DNA from: Chryseobacterium sp.
GTDB taxonomy: Bacteria; Bacteroidota; Bacteroidia; Flavobacteriales; Weeksellaceae
Direction: 5' to 3'
DNA length: 64,000 bases
Assembly: GCA_027492795.1 (NCBI GenBank)
Contig: JAPUEB010000018.1
Location: 28,769 to 92,768 of the forward strand
Of the stretch, positions 24,586 to 34,373 are shown in pieces. The first letter of the stretch is position 1, and each line of letters opens with the position of its first letter. Under the pieces are notes generated by a model. That model had not been told where the DNA came from. It was given only the letters and a program-made list of their open reading frames with translations, and ran no database searches. A program made the translations under genes and the position numbers.

Positions 24586-25749
24586 ATGCTCAATTTTGAA
24601 TTTAAAAACCCTACAAAAATCATCTTTGGAAAAGGTGAAATTGCTAAAATATCTAAAGAAATTCCTGAAAACTCAAAAATCTTAATGCTTTACGGCGGCG
24701 GATCCATTAAAAGCAATGGTGTTTACGATCAGGTAATGAAGGCACTTGAAGACTTTGAGGTAACAGAATTCGGTGGAATTCCCGCAAATCCGGAATATGA
24801 GGTTTTGATGGACGCTTTGCAAGTGATTAAAGAGAAAAACATTGATTATCTTCTGGCTGTTGGTGGCGGTTCTGTAATCGACGGTACGAAATTCCTTTCC
24901 GCAGCTGCAAAATATGATGGCGAACCTTGGGGAATTTTGAAAAAACCTGTAAGAACTTTCGAAGGTGAAGGTTTACCTTTTGCAACCGTTCTCACGCTTC
25001 CTGCAACTGGTTCGGAAATGAATTCCGGCTACGTAATTTCTCGCCGCGGAACACAGGAAAAACTGGCTTCTGGAGGACCCGGACTTTTTCCGCAATTTTC
25101 AGTTCTTGATCCTGAAGTAATTCGTTCCATTCCAAAAAAACAGGTAGCCAACGGAATTGTAGATGCCTATTCGCACGTTTTGGAGCAATATATGACCTTC
25201 CCAAGTTCCGCCACTTTACAGGAAAGAATTATGGAAAGTATCATGATTACGCTTCAGGAAGTTGCACCAAAAGTAATGGCAGAAGATTTCGATTACGATG
25301 CAGCTGGAAATTTCATGTGGTGTTGTACAATGGCTTTGAACGGACTTATACAAAAAGGAGTCGTTACAGATTGGGCGGTTCATAGTATGGGACACGAATT
25401 GACGGCTTATTTCGGCATCGACCACGCGAGAACTTTGGCAATTATTGCACCTTCGCATTACCGCTATAATTTTGAAACCAAGAAAGGAAAATTGGCGCAA
25501 TATGCAGAACGTGTTTGGAATATTTCGGAAGGAACTTTAGAAGAAAAAGCCGAAAAAGGAATCGAAAAAATGGAAGAATTTTTCCAAAGTTTAGGCATCA
25601 AAACTAAACTTTCAGAATACACAGAAAACTACGAAGGAACTGCAGAAAAGGTAGAAAAAACCTTTACCGATAGAAAATGGCTCGGATTGGGCGAACACAA
25701 AAAACTTTCTCCAAAAGATGCCTATAAAATTGTAGAGATGAGCTATTAG
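24586..25749 (+). CDS. Iron-containing alcohol dehydrogenase (YqhD/BDH type)
   Basis: A 387-residue NADPH-type alcohol/aldehyde reductase. The nucleotide site GGGSVIDGTKFLSAA and the iron ligands in DAYSHVLEQYM (Asp, His), AVHSMGHELTAYFGIDHARTLA (two His) match the iron-ADH family; FKNPTKIIFGKGEI at the N-terminus is typical of YqhD and butanol dehydrogenases. It would reduce aldehydes formed from metabolites or lipid damage. A perfect -7 element TAAATTTG lies at 24561-24568, 17 nt before the ATG. It is a single gene, followed by a terminator near 25851. Confidence 0.9.
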   Translation: MLNFEFKNPTKIIFGKGEIAKISKEIPENSKILMLYGGGSIKSNGVYDQVMKALEDFEVTEFGGIPANPEYEVLMDALQVIKEKNIDYLLAVGGGSVIDGTKFLSAAAKYDGEPWGILKKPVRTFEGEGLPFATVLTLPATGSEMNSGYVISRRGTQEKLASGGPGLFPQFSVLDPEVIRSIPKKQVANGIVDAYSHVLEQYMTFPSSATLQERIMESIMITLQEVAPKVMAEDFDYDAAGNFMWCCTMALNGLIQKGVVTDWAVHSMGHELTAYFGIDHARTLAIIAPSHYRYNFETKKGKLAQYAERVWNISEGTLEEKAEKGIEKMEEFFQSLGIKTKLSEYTENYEGTAEKVEKTFTDRKWLGLGEHKKLSPKDAYKIVEMSY

Positions 25750-25753
25750 AAGA

Positions 25754-25785
25754 CGGATGATGGATGATGGATGATGGATGATGGG
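25754..25785. repeat. Short tandem repeat (gatgatg unit)
   Basis: The unit ggatgat is repeated about four times immediately after the alcohol dehydrogenase stop codon. It may vary in copy number. Confidence 0.7.
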
Positions 25786-25850
25786 AGCTAGATTATGGAA
25801 GATGGGAGTTGGAAGTTTTGCAACTCGGAAACTATTCTTTTCATAAAATG

Positions 25851-25883
25851 AAACCTTTTCAAATTTTGAAGCGGTTTTTTTTA
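25851..25883 (+). terminator. Weak terminator before the aminotransferase gene
   Basis: aaacc...ttcaaa pairs with ttttgaa...ggttt, an interrupted stem followed by T-rich DNA. Confidence 0.4.
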
Positions 25884-25905
25884 TAAATTTGAAAAAAACA
25901 ATTGT

Positions 25906-27276
25906 ATGATAACCGAAACTTTAGAAATCAACACTCTAGCGCACAACCAGTTTTTTGAAATTCTGCGAAATGTGGAATACAAAAGACTTGATAAAAACAA
26001 TCACACCTACCTAGATTTTACCGGCGGAAATCTTTATGCAAAATCGCAACTGATGGAGCATCAGGAACTTTTGGTAAACAATATTTTGGGAAATCCCCAC
26101 TCTACCAATCCAAGTTCGCAACTGGCTACGAAATTGGTAGAAGAAGCTCGACAAAAAGTGATAGAGTTTTTCAATGCAGAAGATTATTTCTGCATTTTTA
26201 CGCAAAACGCTTCCAATGCCCTGAAAATTGTGGGTGAAAGCTACCCTTTTTCGCAGGATTCTCATTTTATGCTTTTGGCGGACAATCATAATTCTGTAAA
26301 TGGAATTCGCCAATTTTGCCTGCACAAAGGCGGAAAAGTAACCTACGCCCCTATTTATTATGAAAATCTTAGGATGGATGAAGATTTTGTTTTGGAAAAA
26401 CTGAAAGAAGAAGGAAATTACAGCAACAAACTCTTCTCATTTCCAGCCCAAAGCAATGTTTCGGGAGTGAAACACGATTTGAAATGGATAGAAACCGCCC
26501 ACGAAAATGGTTGGGATGTTTTGTTGGATGCAGCAGCCTTTGTTCCCACCAATAAACTGGATTTAAAACAAATAAAACCTGATTTTGTTTGCGTTTCATT
26601 CTACAAAATTTTCGGATTTCCTACAGGAATCGGCTGTCTTTTGGTAAATAAGGATAAATTTCAAAAACTTCAGAAACCTTGGTTTGCTGGCGGAACCGTT
26701 AGTTTGGTCTCGGTAAATTCGCTTCATCATTTCCTCATTAATAATCATGAAAGATTCGAGGATGGAACCTTGAATTATCTGGATATTCCTGCCGTAAAAA
26801 TTGGACTCGATTATATTGACGACATCGGTATCGACAAAATAAACGAACGTGTTTCCTCCATGCGAAAATACCTTTACGAAAATCTGGAAAATTTGAAACA
26901 CGACAACGGAAAACCTTTGCTACAGATTTTCGGACCAAAAACCAACGAAAATATTGGTGGAACGATGATAATGGGCTTTTACAGTGAAACAGGCGGTCGT
27001 TACCAATTTGAACAAATAGAAGCGATGGCAAACGAAAAAAACATCTCACTGCGTTCCGGCTGTTTTTGCAATCCGGGAATAGATGAAACCAACAATTGCC
27101 TTACGGACAACGAACTCGCCCAATATTACAGCAGCCGCAGCAACGGAAACTACAAAGACATGATGTATTATCTTGGAAAAATGCGTGGCGCAACAAGGAT
27201 TTCCGTAGGAATCGCTACTGTGAAAAAAGATTTGGACACGTTTATAGATTTTGCGAAAAGCCTTTTAAATAAATAA
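25906..27276 (+). CDS. Class-V-fold aminotransferase (cysteine desulfurase / MoCo sulfurase-like)
   Basis: A 456-residue PLP enzyme of fold type I. The region YLDFTGGNLYAKSQLMEHQ, the GNPHSTNPSS loop and TQNASNALKIVGESYPF resemble the N-terminal domain of molybdenum-cofactor sulfurases. The PLP lysine is expected in CVSFYKIFGFPTGIG; a cysteine near the C-terminus (RSGCFCNPG) is in the place of the sulfur-carrying Cys of desulfurases. Reaction is not certain: desulfurase or another beta-elimination. A perfect -7 element TAAATTTG lies at 25884-25891. Confidence 0.8.
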   Translation: MITETLEINTLAHNQFFEILRNVEYKRLDKNNHTYLDFTGGNLYAKSQLMEHQELLVNNILGNPHSTNPSSQLATKLVEEARQKVIEFFNAEDYFCIFTQNASNALKIVGESYPFSQDSHFMLLADNHNSVNGIRQFCLHKGGKVTYAPIYYENLRMDEDFVLEKLKEEGNYSNKLFSFPAQSNVSGVKHDLKWIETAHENGWDVLLDAAAFVPTNKLDLKQIKPDFVCVSFYKIFGFPTGIGCLLVNKDKFQKLQKPWFAGGTVSLVSVNSLHHFLINNHERFEDGTLNYLDIPAVKIGLDYIDDIGIDKINERVSSMRKYLYENLENLKHDNGKPLLQIFGPKTNENIGGTMIMGFYSETGGRYQFEQIEAMANEKNISLRSGCFCNPGIDETNNCLTDNELAQYYSSRSNGNYKDMMYYLGKMRGATRISVGIATVKKDLDTFIDFAKSLLNK

Positions 27277-27311
27277 AAAAAACGGTTTTGGGATTTCCAA
27301 AACCGTTTTTG
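27277..27311. terminator. Bidirectional terminator between convergent genes
   Basis: aaaacggttttgg (27279-27291) pairs with ccaaaaccgtttt (27297-27309). A T run follows on plus and an A run precedes, so it can stop both the aminotransferase gene and ccsBA. Confidence 0.85.
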
Positions 27312-27312
27312 T

Positions 27313-30300
27313 TTATGCTGTTTTCTTATTTAATTGCTTCCATTTGAAGTAGGAAAGTGTTGCTAAAGTTAGCATTCCCGCTGCTCCGAGATACACCCAA
27401 AGCGGAATCGGAATTGGGTCTCCTGTCGCATAAGAATGCAATCCCGTTAAATAATAATTTACGCCAAAATACGTCATAATAATTGTAGAAATTGCAAACA
27501 TCGCGGCAACGTGAAACGCCCATCTTCCGCGCAAACCTGGAACTAAACGCATGTGCAGAACAAATGCATAAACCATTACCGAAACAAAAGCCCAAGTTTC
27601 CTTCGGATCCCAGCTCCAATATCTTCCCCAAGATTCATTTGCCCAAATTCCGCCCATGAAAGTTCCGATGGTGAGAGCGTAAAGCCCAATCGTTAAAGAC
27701 ATTTCAGATACAATTGCCAATTCCTTCAATGTAGTATCGTTGTGCATTTTGAAAGATTTTTTTCCTGCAATAATGTAAAATAAAAGGGAAATAACCGCAA
27801 TAACGAAAGACAATCCGAAGAAACCATAACTGGAAGCAATAATGGCAACGTGAATAATTAACCAATACGATTTCAGAACCGGAACAAGCGGCGTAATTTG
27901 AGGATCGAGTGCGGAACCACCGTGAGCGAAGCCCATCATAATCACCGCAACCATAAATCCTGCAGCTGGAATGAGGGCGTTTGAGTTTCTGTATAATGCT
28001 AATCCGGCAGTAATTCCTACCCAAGAAATAAAAACAATCGCTTCATAACCGTTACTCCAAGGAGCGTGACCGGAAATGTACCAACGACCAATTAATCCTA
28101 AAAATTGAAGAAAATAACCAACACAGCCAATAATAATCAAAATTTTTATAATTTTATTCAAAACTTTGCTTGGCTTGAAAAGTTCTATTAATCCTAAAAC
28201 CGTTATTAATCCACCAATAATTGTGTAAAAAATAAGTAACCAAAAATTAATATTGATTTTGTTCATTAGAACCTCTAAATCTACTTTTGATTTATCGGGA
28301 ATTACATTTTTACCCCATTTTTGTTGATAATCCGAAAGTTTTTTGAGCTCTGCATCCGCTTTCGCCCAATTTCCACTTTTTTGAGCATCTAAAACAGCTG
28401 AAAAATAAGGACCCATAACTTTTTGAGACTCTTCATCCGGCTCTAAATTTTGGTCGAGCCAAGAATGCCACGTTGAATTTGGGTCATTTTTCACAGGAAC
28501 AATCCTCATGAACTGCCCTGTAAAGAACTCGTTGAAAGCTTGTACACGATCATTTAAATCAATTACTGCTAAATCGTATTTGGATTGTTCTGCAGGTTTT
28601 TTGCGGAAAGCGATATTGTAATCTTCTTCTAAAACGTAATGCAAATTTCCATTTTCATCAGCAGGAAACATATTCATTAAAGAGGTGTAACCCTGTTCAT
28701 TCGCCTTTGCTTTTTTCTTCAGTGCTTCACCACCATTAATAATCTTAATCATTGGAACCATTGTCCAACTTGGTGTATCCACATTTACAGCTAAGAACCA
28801 TTGAGTTGCAGTTAAGTATTTTCCATCAGAACCTTTAAATGTATCGCTTTTATAAAGTTTTCTTAAAACGTCCAAAGCCTGAGTACTTATTGGAACAATT
28901 CTTCCCTCATAATTCTGAACCAAAAGATATCCAAATTTATCAGCATGCTCTTTTGAAACTTTAGCTCTCGCAATCGCATCATCGGCAGAAATAGTTCTCA
29001 TTTGGTTGAAAGACCTTGCTACCGAATTTTGCTGTGGTTGTGGCTGATTTTGAGTTTGAGTTTCCGCTTTATGGGCATCATCAGAATGTTCTGTACCGTC
29101 CTCATGAACGTGCGTTCCGGATTTTTGCTGAACAATTTGAGGGTTTTCTCGGCTTCCGTCTGAAGTTCCGTGCGTTTCAATTTTTTGGGCATTCAATCCC
29201 AAAGTAAGAAATAGCGCTACAATTGCGGCAGTTTTCTTTTTGCTGATATTTTTCAACATGGAATTGAGCTTCCAGAAATGGGTTCCTTTCCAGAAAAACA
29301 CCACAAACATCGCTGTAAATAGGAAAAAATAGCCAATATAAGTAATGAGGGTTCCCCAGAAATCATGGTTTACGGAAAGTACGGTTCCTTGTCTGTCCGC
29401 ATCAAAACTTGCCTGAAAAAATCGGTAACCTTTATGATTCAAAACATTGTTCATGTAAATTTTATAGGGAGTTTGTTTTCCTTCATCAATAATCTGAACG
29501 TGACTTTCATAGGCACTTGTTGAAGAACTTCCGGGGTAAGTTTCCATCACGAAATCTTCTAATTTCAGCGCGAAAGGTGTGGTATAAACTTTTGGCCCGA
29601 AACCAACCATAATATTCATTCCGTCTAAAGTAATTTGCTTAAACAAATTCGGATTCCCTTTTTCTACCACCAATTCTACATTTTGCTTCGTTTTTGGGCC
29701 TTGAACTTCTACAGTAAGCGCATCTGGAACATTTTGGTCTTTTTTGCGATCACCTTCGTATGCTGTTAATCTTCCTTTTTTCAAACCTTCCGGAACTACG
29801 ATTCTAATATTGTTGATGGTATATAAACTACGCAGAGAAAGTGGTTGAAAAACGTTTTGCTTAATGCTGTCGGTTTTTTGTGTCGCCATCACCATAAAGT
29901 TTGCATCGACGGGAGTTTTTATAAAAAGTTGTCCGTTTTCGCTTTTAAATTCTATGGCACCATCAATTGGTCGGTTGTAAGTTACCAAAGTTCCGCCCAA
30001 AGACTTGCTTTCACCAGGTTTCAGGTAATAATTTACCCTACCTTTTTCGCCTGCTGAAACGAAATGAAGGTATTCCGCACCATTCGCATCAGCAACCAGA
30101 CTGTCCTTTTTTCGCTGAACAAAATCAAGAGCTTTTACAGAGATTTTCTTTCCGTGATAATCGTAATTTGCATTGAAATCCTTGTGCAGCGGCGACATGA
30201 GGTAAGGAATTTCTTTGTAAGTAAGGACATCGCCTTTTTCCTCAATCTGAATTTTGAAATAATTTTTGTCGGTAACAATTTCGTTGGAAGTCTCGCCTTC

Positions 30301-30621
30301 GCGGATGTGCATGATACCTTCGTAACTGATATATCTGGTAATGGCACCACCAATAAACAGCAAAATAAACGACAGGTGAAACACCAAAACAGGCCATTTT
30401 TCTCTTCTCCAAAGGCGATAACGAGAAATATTTCCAATAAAATTAAGGATAAGAAGAAGCATTACCACTTCAAACCATTTTGCCTCATAAATCAGTGCTT
30501 TTGCGGTGGGTGTTCCATAATCGTTTTCGAGGAAAGTAGCGTAACCCATTGCTGCGGCATAAACAAGCAGCAAAACCGCCATCGTTCTAGTGGAAATAAG
30601 GATATTTTGCAGTTTTTTCAT
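27313..30621 (-). CDS. Fused cytochrome c biogenesis protein CcsBA (ResB-CcsA)
   Basis: A 1102-residue system II cytochrome c synthase with the ResB/CcsB half first and the CcsA half last. N-terminal TM segments (about residues 13-110) and a periplasmic ResB domain lead to a TM near 425-445. The C-terminal CcsA part has about eight TM segments and the tryptophan-rich haem-handling motif WGRYWSWDPKETWAFV (near residue 1020). It exports haem and attaches it to CXXCH proteins at the outer face of the inner membrane. Between the halves lies an unusual stretch: a second signal-like helix starting MLKNISKKKTAAIVALFLTL (about 454-473), then a His/Gln/Asp-rich linker. It is a single gene. Confidence 0.9.
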   Translation of the reverse strand: MKKLQNILISTRTMAVLLLVYAAAMGYATFLENDYGTPTAKALIYEAKWFEVVMLLLILNFIGNISRYRLWRREKWPVLVFHLSFILLFIGGAITRYISYEGIMHIREGETSNEIVTDKNYFKIQIEEKGDVLTYKEIPYLMSPLHKDFNANYDYHGKKISVKALDFVQRKKDSLVADANGAEYLHFVSAGEKGRVNYYLKPGESKSLGGTLVTYNRPIDGAIEFKSENGQLFIKTPVDANFMVMATQKTDSIKQNVFQPLSLRSLYTINNIRIVVPEGLKKGRLTAYEGDRKKDQNVPDALTVEVQGPKTKQNVELVVEKGNPNLFKQITLDGMNIMVGFGPKVYTTPFALKLEDFVMETYPGSSSTSAYESHVQIIDEGKQTPYKIYMNNVLNHKGYRFFQASFDADRQGTVLSVNHDFWGTLITYIGYFFLFTAMFVVFFWKGTHFWKLNSMLKNISKKKTAAIVALFLTLGLNAQKIETHGTSDGSRENPQIVQQKSGTHVHEDGTEHSDDAHKAETQTQNQPQPQQNSVARSFNQMRTISADDAIARAKVSKEHADKFGYLLVQNYEGRIVPISTQALDVLRKLYKSDTFKGSDGKYLTATQWFLAVNVDTPSWTMVPMIKIINGGEALKKKAKANEQGYTSLMNMFPADENGNLHYVLEEDYNIAFRKKPAEQSKYDLAVIDLNDRVQAFNEFFTGQFMRIVPVKNDPNSTWHSWLDQNLEPDEESQKVMGPYFSAVLDAQKSGNWAKADAELKKLSDYQQKWGKNVIPDKSKVDLEVLMNKININFWLLIFYTIIGGLITVLGLIELFKPSKVLNKIIKILIIIGCVGYFLQFLGLIGRWYISGHAPWSNGYEAIVFISWVGITAGLALYRNSNALIPAAGFMVAVIMMGFAHGGSALDPQITPLVPVLKSYWLIIHVAIIASSYGFFGLSFVIAVISLLFYIIAGKKSFKMHNDTTLKELAIVSEMSLTIGLYALTIGTFMGGIWANESWGRYWSWDPKETWAFVSVMVYAFVLHMRLVPGLRGRWAFHVAAMFAISTIIMTYFGVNYYLTGLHSYATGDPIPIPLWVYLGAAGMLTLATLSYFKWKQLNKKTA

Positions 30622-30631
30622 AACAAGAATT

Positions 30632-30770
30632 TTTTAAACCACAAAAGGCACAAAAGTGTCATTGCGAGGAACGAACAATCTGAAGTTGAAACTGATTGCG
30701 TTTCATAAGTTCACAAAATAGAATTTTTGAGTTTTTTTGTGAATTTCCTTTTGCGCAGTTGCTTCTTTTG
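30632..30770. repeat. Palindromic repeat family D, copy 1
   Basis: accacaaaaggcacaaaagt is followed by ttcacaaaata and later ttttttgtgaatt, an inverted tcacaaaa/ttttgtga pair. Related copies lie at 54711-54890 and 55877-56071. It lies upstream of ccsBA in the gap of 423 bp before ftsK. Confidence 0.55.
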
Positions 30771-31022
30771 AGCGATTTTAGGTGTTAAAATTTTAAATAA
30801 TTTCTTTGAAATTTCAAATACCTGCAAAAATACACTCTATAAATTTAAAAAGCGAATTTGATGGGTGATTTTTATCAATTGATGTGATTGAAGATTTTTC
30901 TTGTTCAAAATTCAGTTGCAAAAGATAAACTTATCGGATCATTATTCATTTTTTTCAGGAAATGGCCTTGAAATTGTCCAAAATCTCATCTATAGTCACT
31001 AAAATCTACCAAACTTTTTTCC

Positions 31023-31030
31023 TAAATTTG
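31023..31030 (+). promoter_or_regulatory. ftsK promoter -7 element
   Basis: TAAATTTG, a perfect TAnnTTTG match, lies 14 nt before the ftsK ATG. No clear TTTG element is seen at the usual spacing. Confidence 0.5.
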
Positions 31031-31044
31031 CCAACATTGATATT

Positions 31045-33570
31045 ATGGAAAAGACCACAAAAAATACTCCTGCGCAAAGCGCGGAGCAAAGCAAAATACT
31101 CTCAAAACCACGTATATTTTTCGGTATTTTACTGATTGTTTTGTCATTGGTAATGGCACTTTCATTCGCATCTTATTTGATGAACTGGAAGGCGGATCAA
31201 AGTCAGGCTGGAACGATGTTGGACAAAACCGTGAAATCCTCCAATATTTTTGGAAAAGTGGGCGATTGGTTTGGAAAAGTCTTTGTGTTCGACAGCATTG
31301 GTGTTGCCGCGTTTTTGGTGGCGTTTCTGCTTTTCGTTTTTGGAACGATTATTTTAAAGAAAAAATATTTCAAGCCTTGGAAAACGGTTGGTCATTCGCT
31401 GTTTTTTATCTGTTGGTTACCAATTTTATTGGGAGCAATTACTCGTGGTGAAGGAACTTTAAGTGGTGTTTATGGATTTCAGATTGTTGATTTTCTAAAT
31501 TCTGTTATTGGAATTTTCGGACTTTGGGCGGTGATTTTGGTGAGCATCGCGCTTTATTTTATTTTGGAATTTAATATGCGTCCAAGTGCGATTAAATCTA
31601 AATTAAATGAAATTAATGAAAACACCATCGGTCGCGTAAAAGGGATGATGCCAAATTCCAGCGAAGAATTTGAAGCCGATGCGGAATTAGACGAGCTGAC
31701 TTCGGATGGAAAAGATGGTTCGACTTCGCTCAGCATGACTGGACAAAAAGTTAGCGTTTCGGAAACATCAAACCTCAAATCTCCAACTTCAAACGAAATT
31801 CCAAAAGGTTTTCCAGAAGTTGCCGTCACCAACGACCTTGAAACGATAAAAACCCCCAATAAAACTTCTTTTGAAGAAACCGTCGCAGCAACTTCACAAA
31901 CGGTGAATCTCACTCCAACTGCTGCAACTGCGGTTTCGACAACACAAAACTTAAAATCTACAAACGATAACTTTGATTTTAAAGTGGAAGTTGCGCAGGA
32001 AGTGGATGAACTGGATGATTTGGATAAAAAATCGGCAGAATTGGTAAAGGAACACGGACTTTACGACCATAAACTCGACCTTGCAAAATTCCAAATGCCG
32101 ACAATAGATTTATTGAAAGATTATGGAAGTGGTGAGATATCCATTAATCAGGAAGAATTGGAGGAAAATAAAAATAAAATTGTTGGACTTCTGAAAAACT
32201 TCAATGTCGGAATTGCAGAAATTAAGGCTACGATTGGTCCAACAGTAACGCTTTACGAAATTGTTCCTGAAGCCGGAATCCGTGTTGCGGCAATTAAAAA
32301 ACTTCAGGATGATATTGCGTTAAACCTTTCTGCATTGGGAATTAGAATTATCGCACCAATGCCCGGAAAAGGAACGATTGGAATTGAAGTTCCACGCAAA
32401 AATCCAACGATGGTTTCGATGCGAAGCGTTATTGGTTCTCAAAAATTTCAAAATACCGATATGGATTTGCCGGTGGTTTTCGGAAAAACCATTTCCAATG
32501 AAATTTTCATGGCAGATTTGGCAAAAATGCCGCATTTATTGATGGCAGGAGCAACTGGACAGGGAAAATCTGTTGGTATTAACGCTATTCTCACTTCCCT
32601 ACTCTACAAAAAACATCCGAGCGAACTGAAATTCGTGATGGTGGATCCTAAAAAAGTGGAATTGACGCTTTATTCTAAAATTGAAAGGCATTATTTGGCA
32701 AAATTACCGGATGCAGACGATGCAATTATTACCGATACCCACAAAGTAATCAACACTTTAAATTCACTTTGTGTAGAAATGGATACCCGCTACGAATTGC
32801 TGAAAAATGCTTTCTGTAGAACCATAAAGGAGTACAACAAAAAATTTACGGAAAGAAAACTAAATCCCGAAAACGGACACCGTTATCTTCCTTACATCGT
32901 GTTGGTGGTGGATGAATTTGCAGATTTGATTATGACCGCCGGAAAAGAAGTGGAACATCCGATTGCAAGATTGGCGCAATTGGCAAGAGCAGTTGGAATT
33001 CACCTCATCGTGGCAACGCAAAGACCGTCTGTAAACGTAATTACAGGTATGATTAAGGCAAATTTCCCTGCGAGAGCGGCTTTTAGAGTAATTTCAAGTG
33101 TGGACTCCCGAACAATTTTGGATTCTCCGGGAGCCGATCAATTGATAGGAAAAGGTGATATGCTTTATTTCAACGGAAACGAAATTCTGCGTTTGCAATG
33201 TGCGTTTGTGGATACTCCTGAAGTGGAAAAAATTGTAGATTACATCGGTGCGCAAAAAGGTTATGCTTCTGCGTTCATTCTTCCAGAAGCTCCGAATGAA
33301 GAATCATCCAGTTCCGCCGGAAGTTTTGACCCGAACGAAAAAGATGCACTTTTTGAAGAAGCTGCAAGAATTGTGGTTTCTACGCAACAGGGTTCTACAT
33401 CGATGCTTCAGCGACAGTTAAAATTAGGCTACAACAGAGCAGGAAGAATTATGGATCAATTGGAGGCGACCGGAATTGTAGGCGGATTTAACGGTGCAAA
33501 AGCTCGTGAAGTGCAGATTTCGGATTTGAATTCTTTGGAGAGTTTCTTGGAGGGATTGAGGAATAGTTAA
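31045..33570 (+). CDS. ftsK: DNA translocase FtsK
   Basis: Moves chromosomal DNA at the division septum and supports dimer resolution. The 841-residue protein has four to five N-terminal TM segments (about residues 20-180), a charged linker (about 185-330) and a C-terminal motor: Walker A GATGQGKSVG (about 503-512), Walker B IVLVVDEFADL (about 619-629) and the ATQRPSVNVITG region. The C-terminal winged-helix gamma domain follows (STQQGSTSMLQRQLKLGYNRAGRIMDQ) for KOPS-like DNA recognition. The linker is shorter than that of E. coli FtsK, as in other Bacteroidetes. It is followed by the toxin-antitoxin insertion. Confidence 0.95.
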   Translation: MEKTTKNTPAQSAEQSKILSKPRIFFGILLIVLSLVMALSFASYLMNWKADQSQAGTMLDKTVKSSNIFGKVGDWFGKVFVFDSIGVAAFLVAFLLFVFGTIILKKKYFKPWKTVGHSLFFICWLPILLGAITRGEGTLSGVYGFQIVDFLNSVIGIFGLWAVILVSIALYFILEFNMRPSAIKSKLNEINENTIGRVKGMMPNSSEEFEADAELDELTSDGKDGSTSLSMTGQKVSVSETSNLKSPTSNEIPKGFPEVAVTNDLETIKTPNKTSFEETVAATSQTVNLTPTAATAVSTTQNLKSTNDNFDFKVEVAQEVDELDDLDKKSAELVKEHGLYDHKLDLAKFQMPTIDLLKDYGSGEISINQEELEENKNKIVGLLKNFNVGIAEIKATIGPTVTLYEIVPEAGIRVAAIKKLQDDIALNLSALGIRIIAPMPGKGTIGIEVPRKNPTMVSMRSVIGSQKFQNTDMDLPVVFGKTISNEIFMADLAKMPHLLMAGATGQGKSVGINAILTSLLYKKHPSELKFVMVDPKKVELTLYSKIERHYLAKLPDADDAIITDTHKVINTLNSLCVEMDTRYELLKNAFCRTIKEYNKKFTERKLNPENGHRYLPYIVLVVDEFADLIMTAGKEVEHPIARLAQLARAVGIHLIVATQRPSVNVITGMIKANFPARAAFRVISSVDSRTILDSPGADQLIGKGDMLYFNGNEILRLQCAFVDTPEVEKIVDYIGAQKGYASAFILPEAPNEESSSSAGSFDPNEKDALFEEAARIVVSTQQGSTSMLQRQLKLGYNRAGRIMDQLEATGIVGGFNGAKAREVQISDLNSLESFLEGLRNS

Positions 33571-33714
33571 GATTCTATTCTAAAAATCCCGATGCGATAA
33601 TTCAGAATAGGTTAACAATACTTAATCAACTATAAACGTTACTTTTAACTTATCTTAAAAACTTCTTGAAAAGTCTTTTAAAAATTTGATTAATTTTGAT
33701 TAAATTAAAATGTT

Positions 33715-33951
33715 ATGATAACACTCTCATTTGATATAGACCGAATGCAACTCACAAAAATCTCTGAAATGTTGAGTAAACTCGGCATAAAGAAATTTGT
33801 AGTTACAGAAAAAAACGATTCTGAGCTGGAATTTTCTGTGGAACAGCAAACGATTCTTGAAGAAAGATTGAAACTTCACCATCTCAACCCTACAGAAGGT
33901 AAAACGTTAGAAGAAGCAAGAGATTCAATAAACCAAAAATATGGCCTATAA
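33715..33951 (+). CDS. Antitoxin of a type II toxin-antitoxin pair
   Basis: A 78-residue protein starting MITLSFDIDRMQLTKISEMLS and ending in an acidic and basic helical region (LHHLNPTEGKTLEEARDSIN), the size and layout of RelB/ParD-type antitoxins and of the small addiction-module proteins paired with RelE/ParE toxins. Its last bases overlap the toxin start (11 nt), the usual coupled arrangement. It probably neutralises the toxin and represses the operon. The family is called from size, pairing and partner, not from a signature motif. Confidence 0.75.
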   Translation: MITLSFDIDRMQLTKISEMLSKLGIKKFVVTEKNDSELEFSVEQQTILEERLKLHHLNPTEGKTLEEARDSINQKYGL

Positions 33952-34237
33952 TATTATTATAAAGCCAAAAGCGGAAGAAGATTGGGACAATGCGGTTTGC
34001 TTTTTCAACGCAAAAAAATATGGATTAGGCTTTGAAGTCTTCGCAGAAATAGATGATTTTCTCGAAATATTAAAAGCAAATCCTCTCCATTACCAAAAAA
34101 GGTTTAGTGAAATACGTGTTATTTTCACAAAGAAATTTCACTATGGAATTTTTTATACTTTGGAGGAAACTACAATTTTCGTTCACGCAATTTTGAATGC
34201 AAAAGATGATATTGAAAAATTAACGTATCGCATTTAA
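33941..34237 (+). CDS. RelE/ParE family toxin
   Basis: A 98-residue protein of the RelE/ParE fold: YNIIIKPKAEEDWDNAVCFF at the N-terminus, then NPLHYQKRFSEIRVIFTKKFHYGIFYTL and a C-terminal VHAILNAKDD. RelE-like members cleave mRNA on ribosomes and ParE-like members poison gyrase; which one this is cannot be told by eye. It overlaps the antitoxin by 11 nt. A conserved arginine and the FHYGIFY strand are the main family cues. Confidence 0.82.
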   Translation: MAYNIIIKPKAEEDWDNAVCFFNAKKYGLGFEVFAEIDDFLEILKANPLHYQKRFSEIRVIFTKKFHYGIFYTLEETTIFVHAILNAKDDIEKLTYRI

Positions 34238-34309
34238 TAGTACTTTTTTAACATCCTTTAAAACTTCTTGGAACGCTTTTTGTGAAACAGATGGAGAATT
34301 TAATTAAAA

Positions 34310-34352
34310 AGAAATTTTCTTTTCCCCAACCCTAAAGGTTGGAAAATTTCTT
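34310..34352. repeat. Palindromic repeat family A, copy 4 (short)
   Basis: aagaaattttcttttccccaaccctaaagg is followed by ttggaaaatttctt, forming a compact hairpin. It ends 22 bp before the lolA-like start. Confidence 0.7.
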
Positions 34353-34373
34353 AAAAAAGTAAAAATTAAAAAA

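Noticed and set aside
30064..30708. A 214-codon plus-strand ORF opposite ccsBA
   Set aside because: It lies antisense to the conserved N-terminal half of ccsBA and has a low-complexity composition; a shadow frame.
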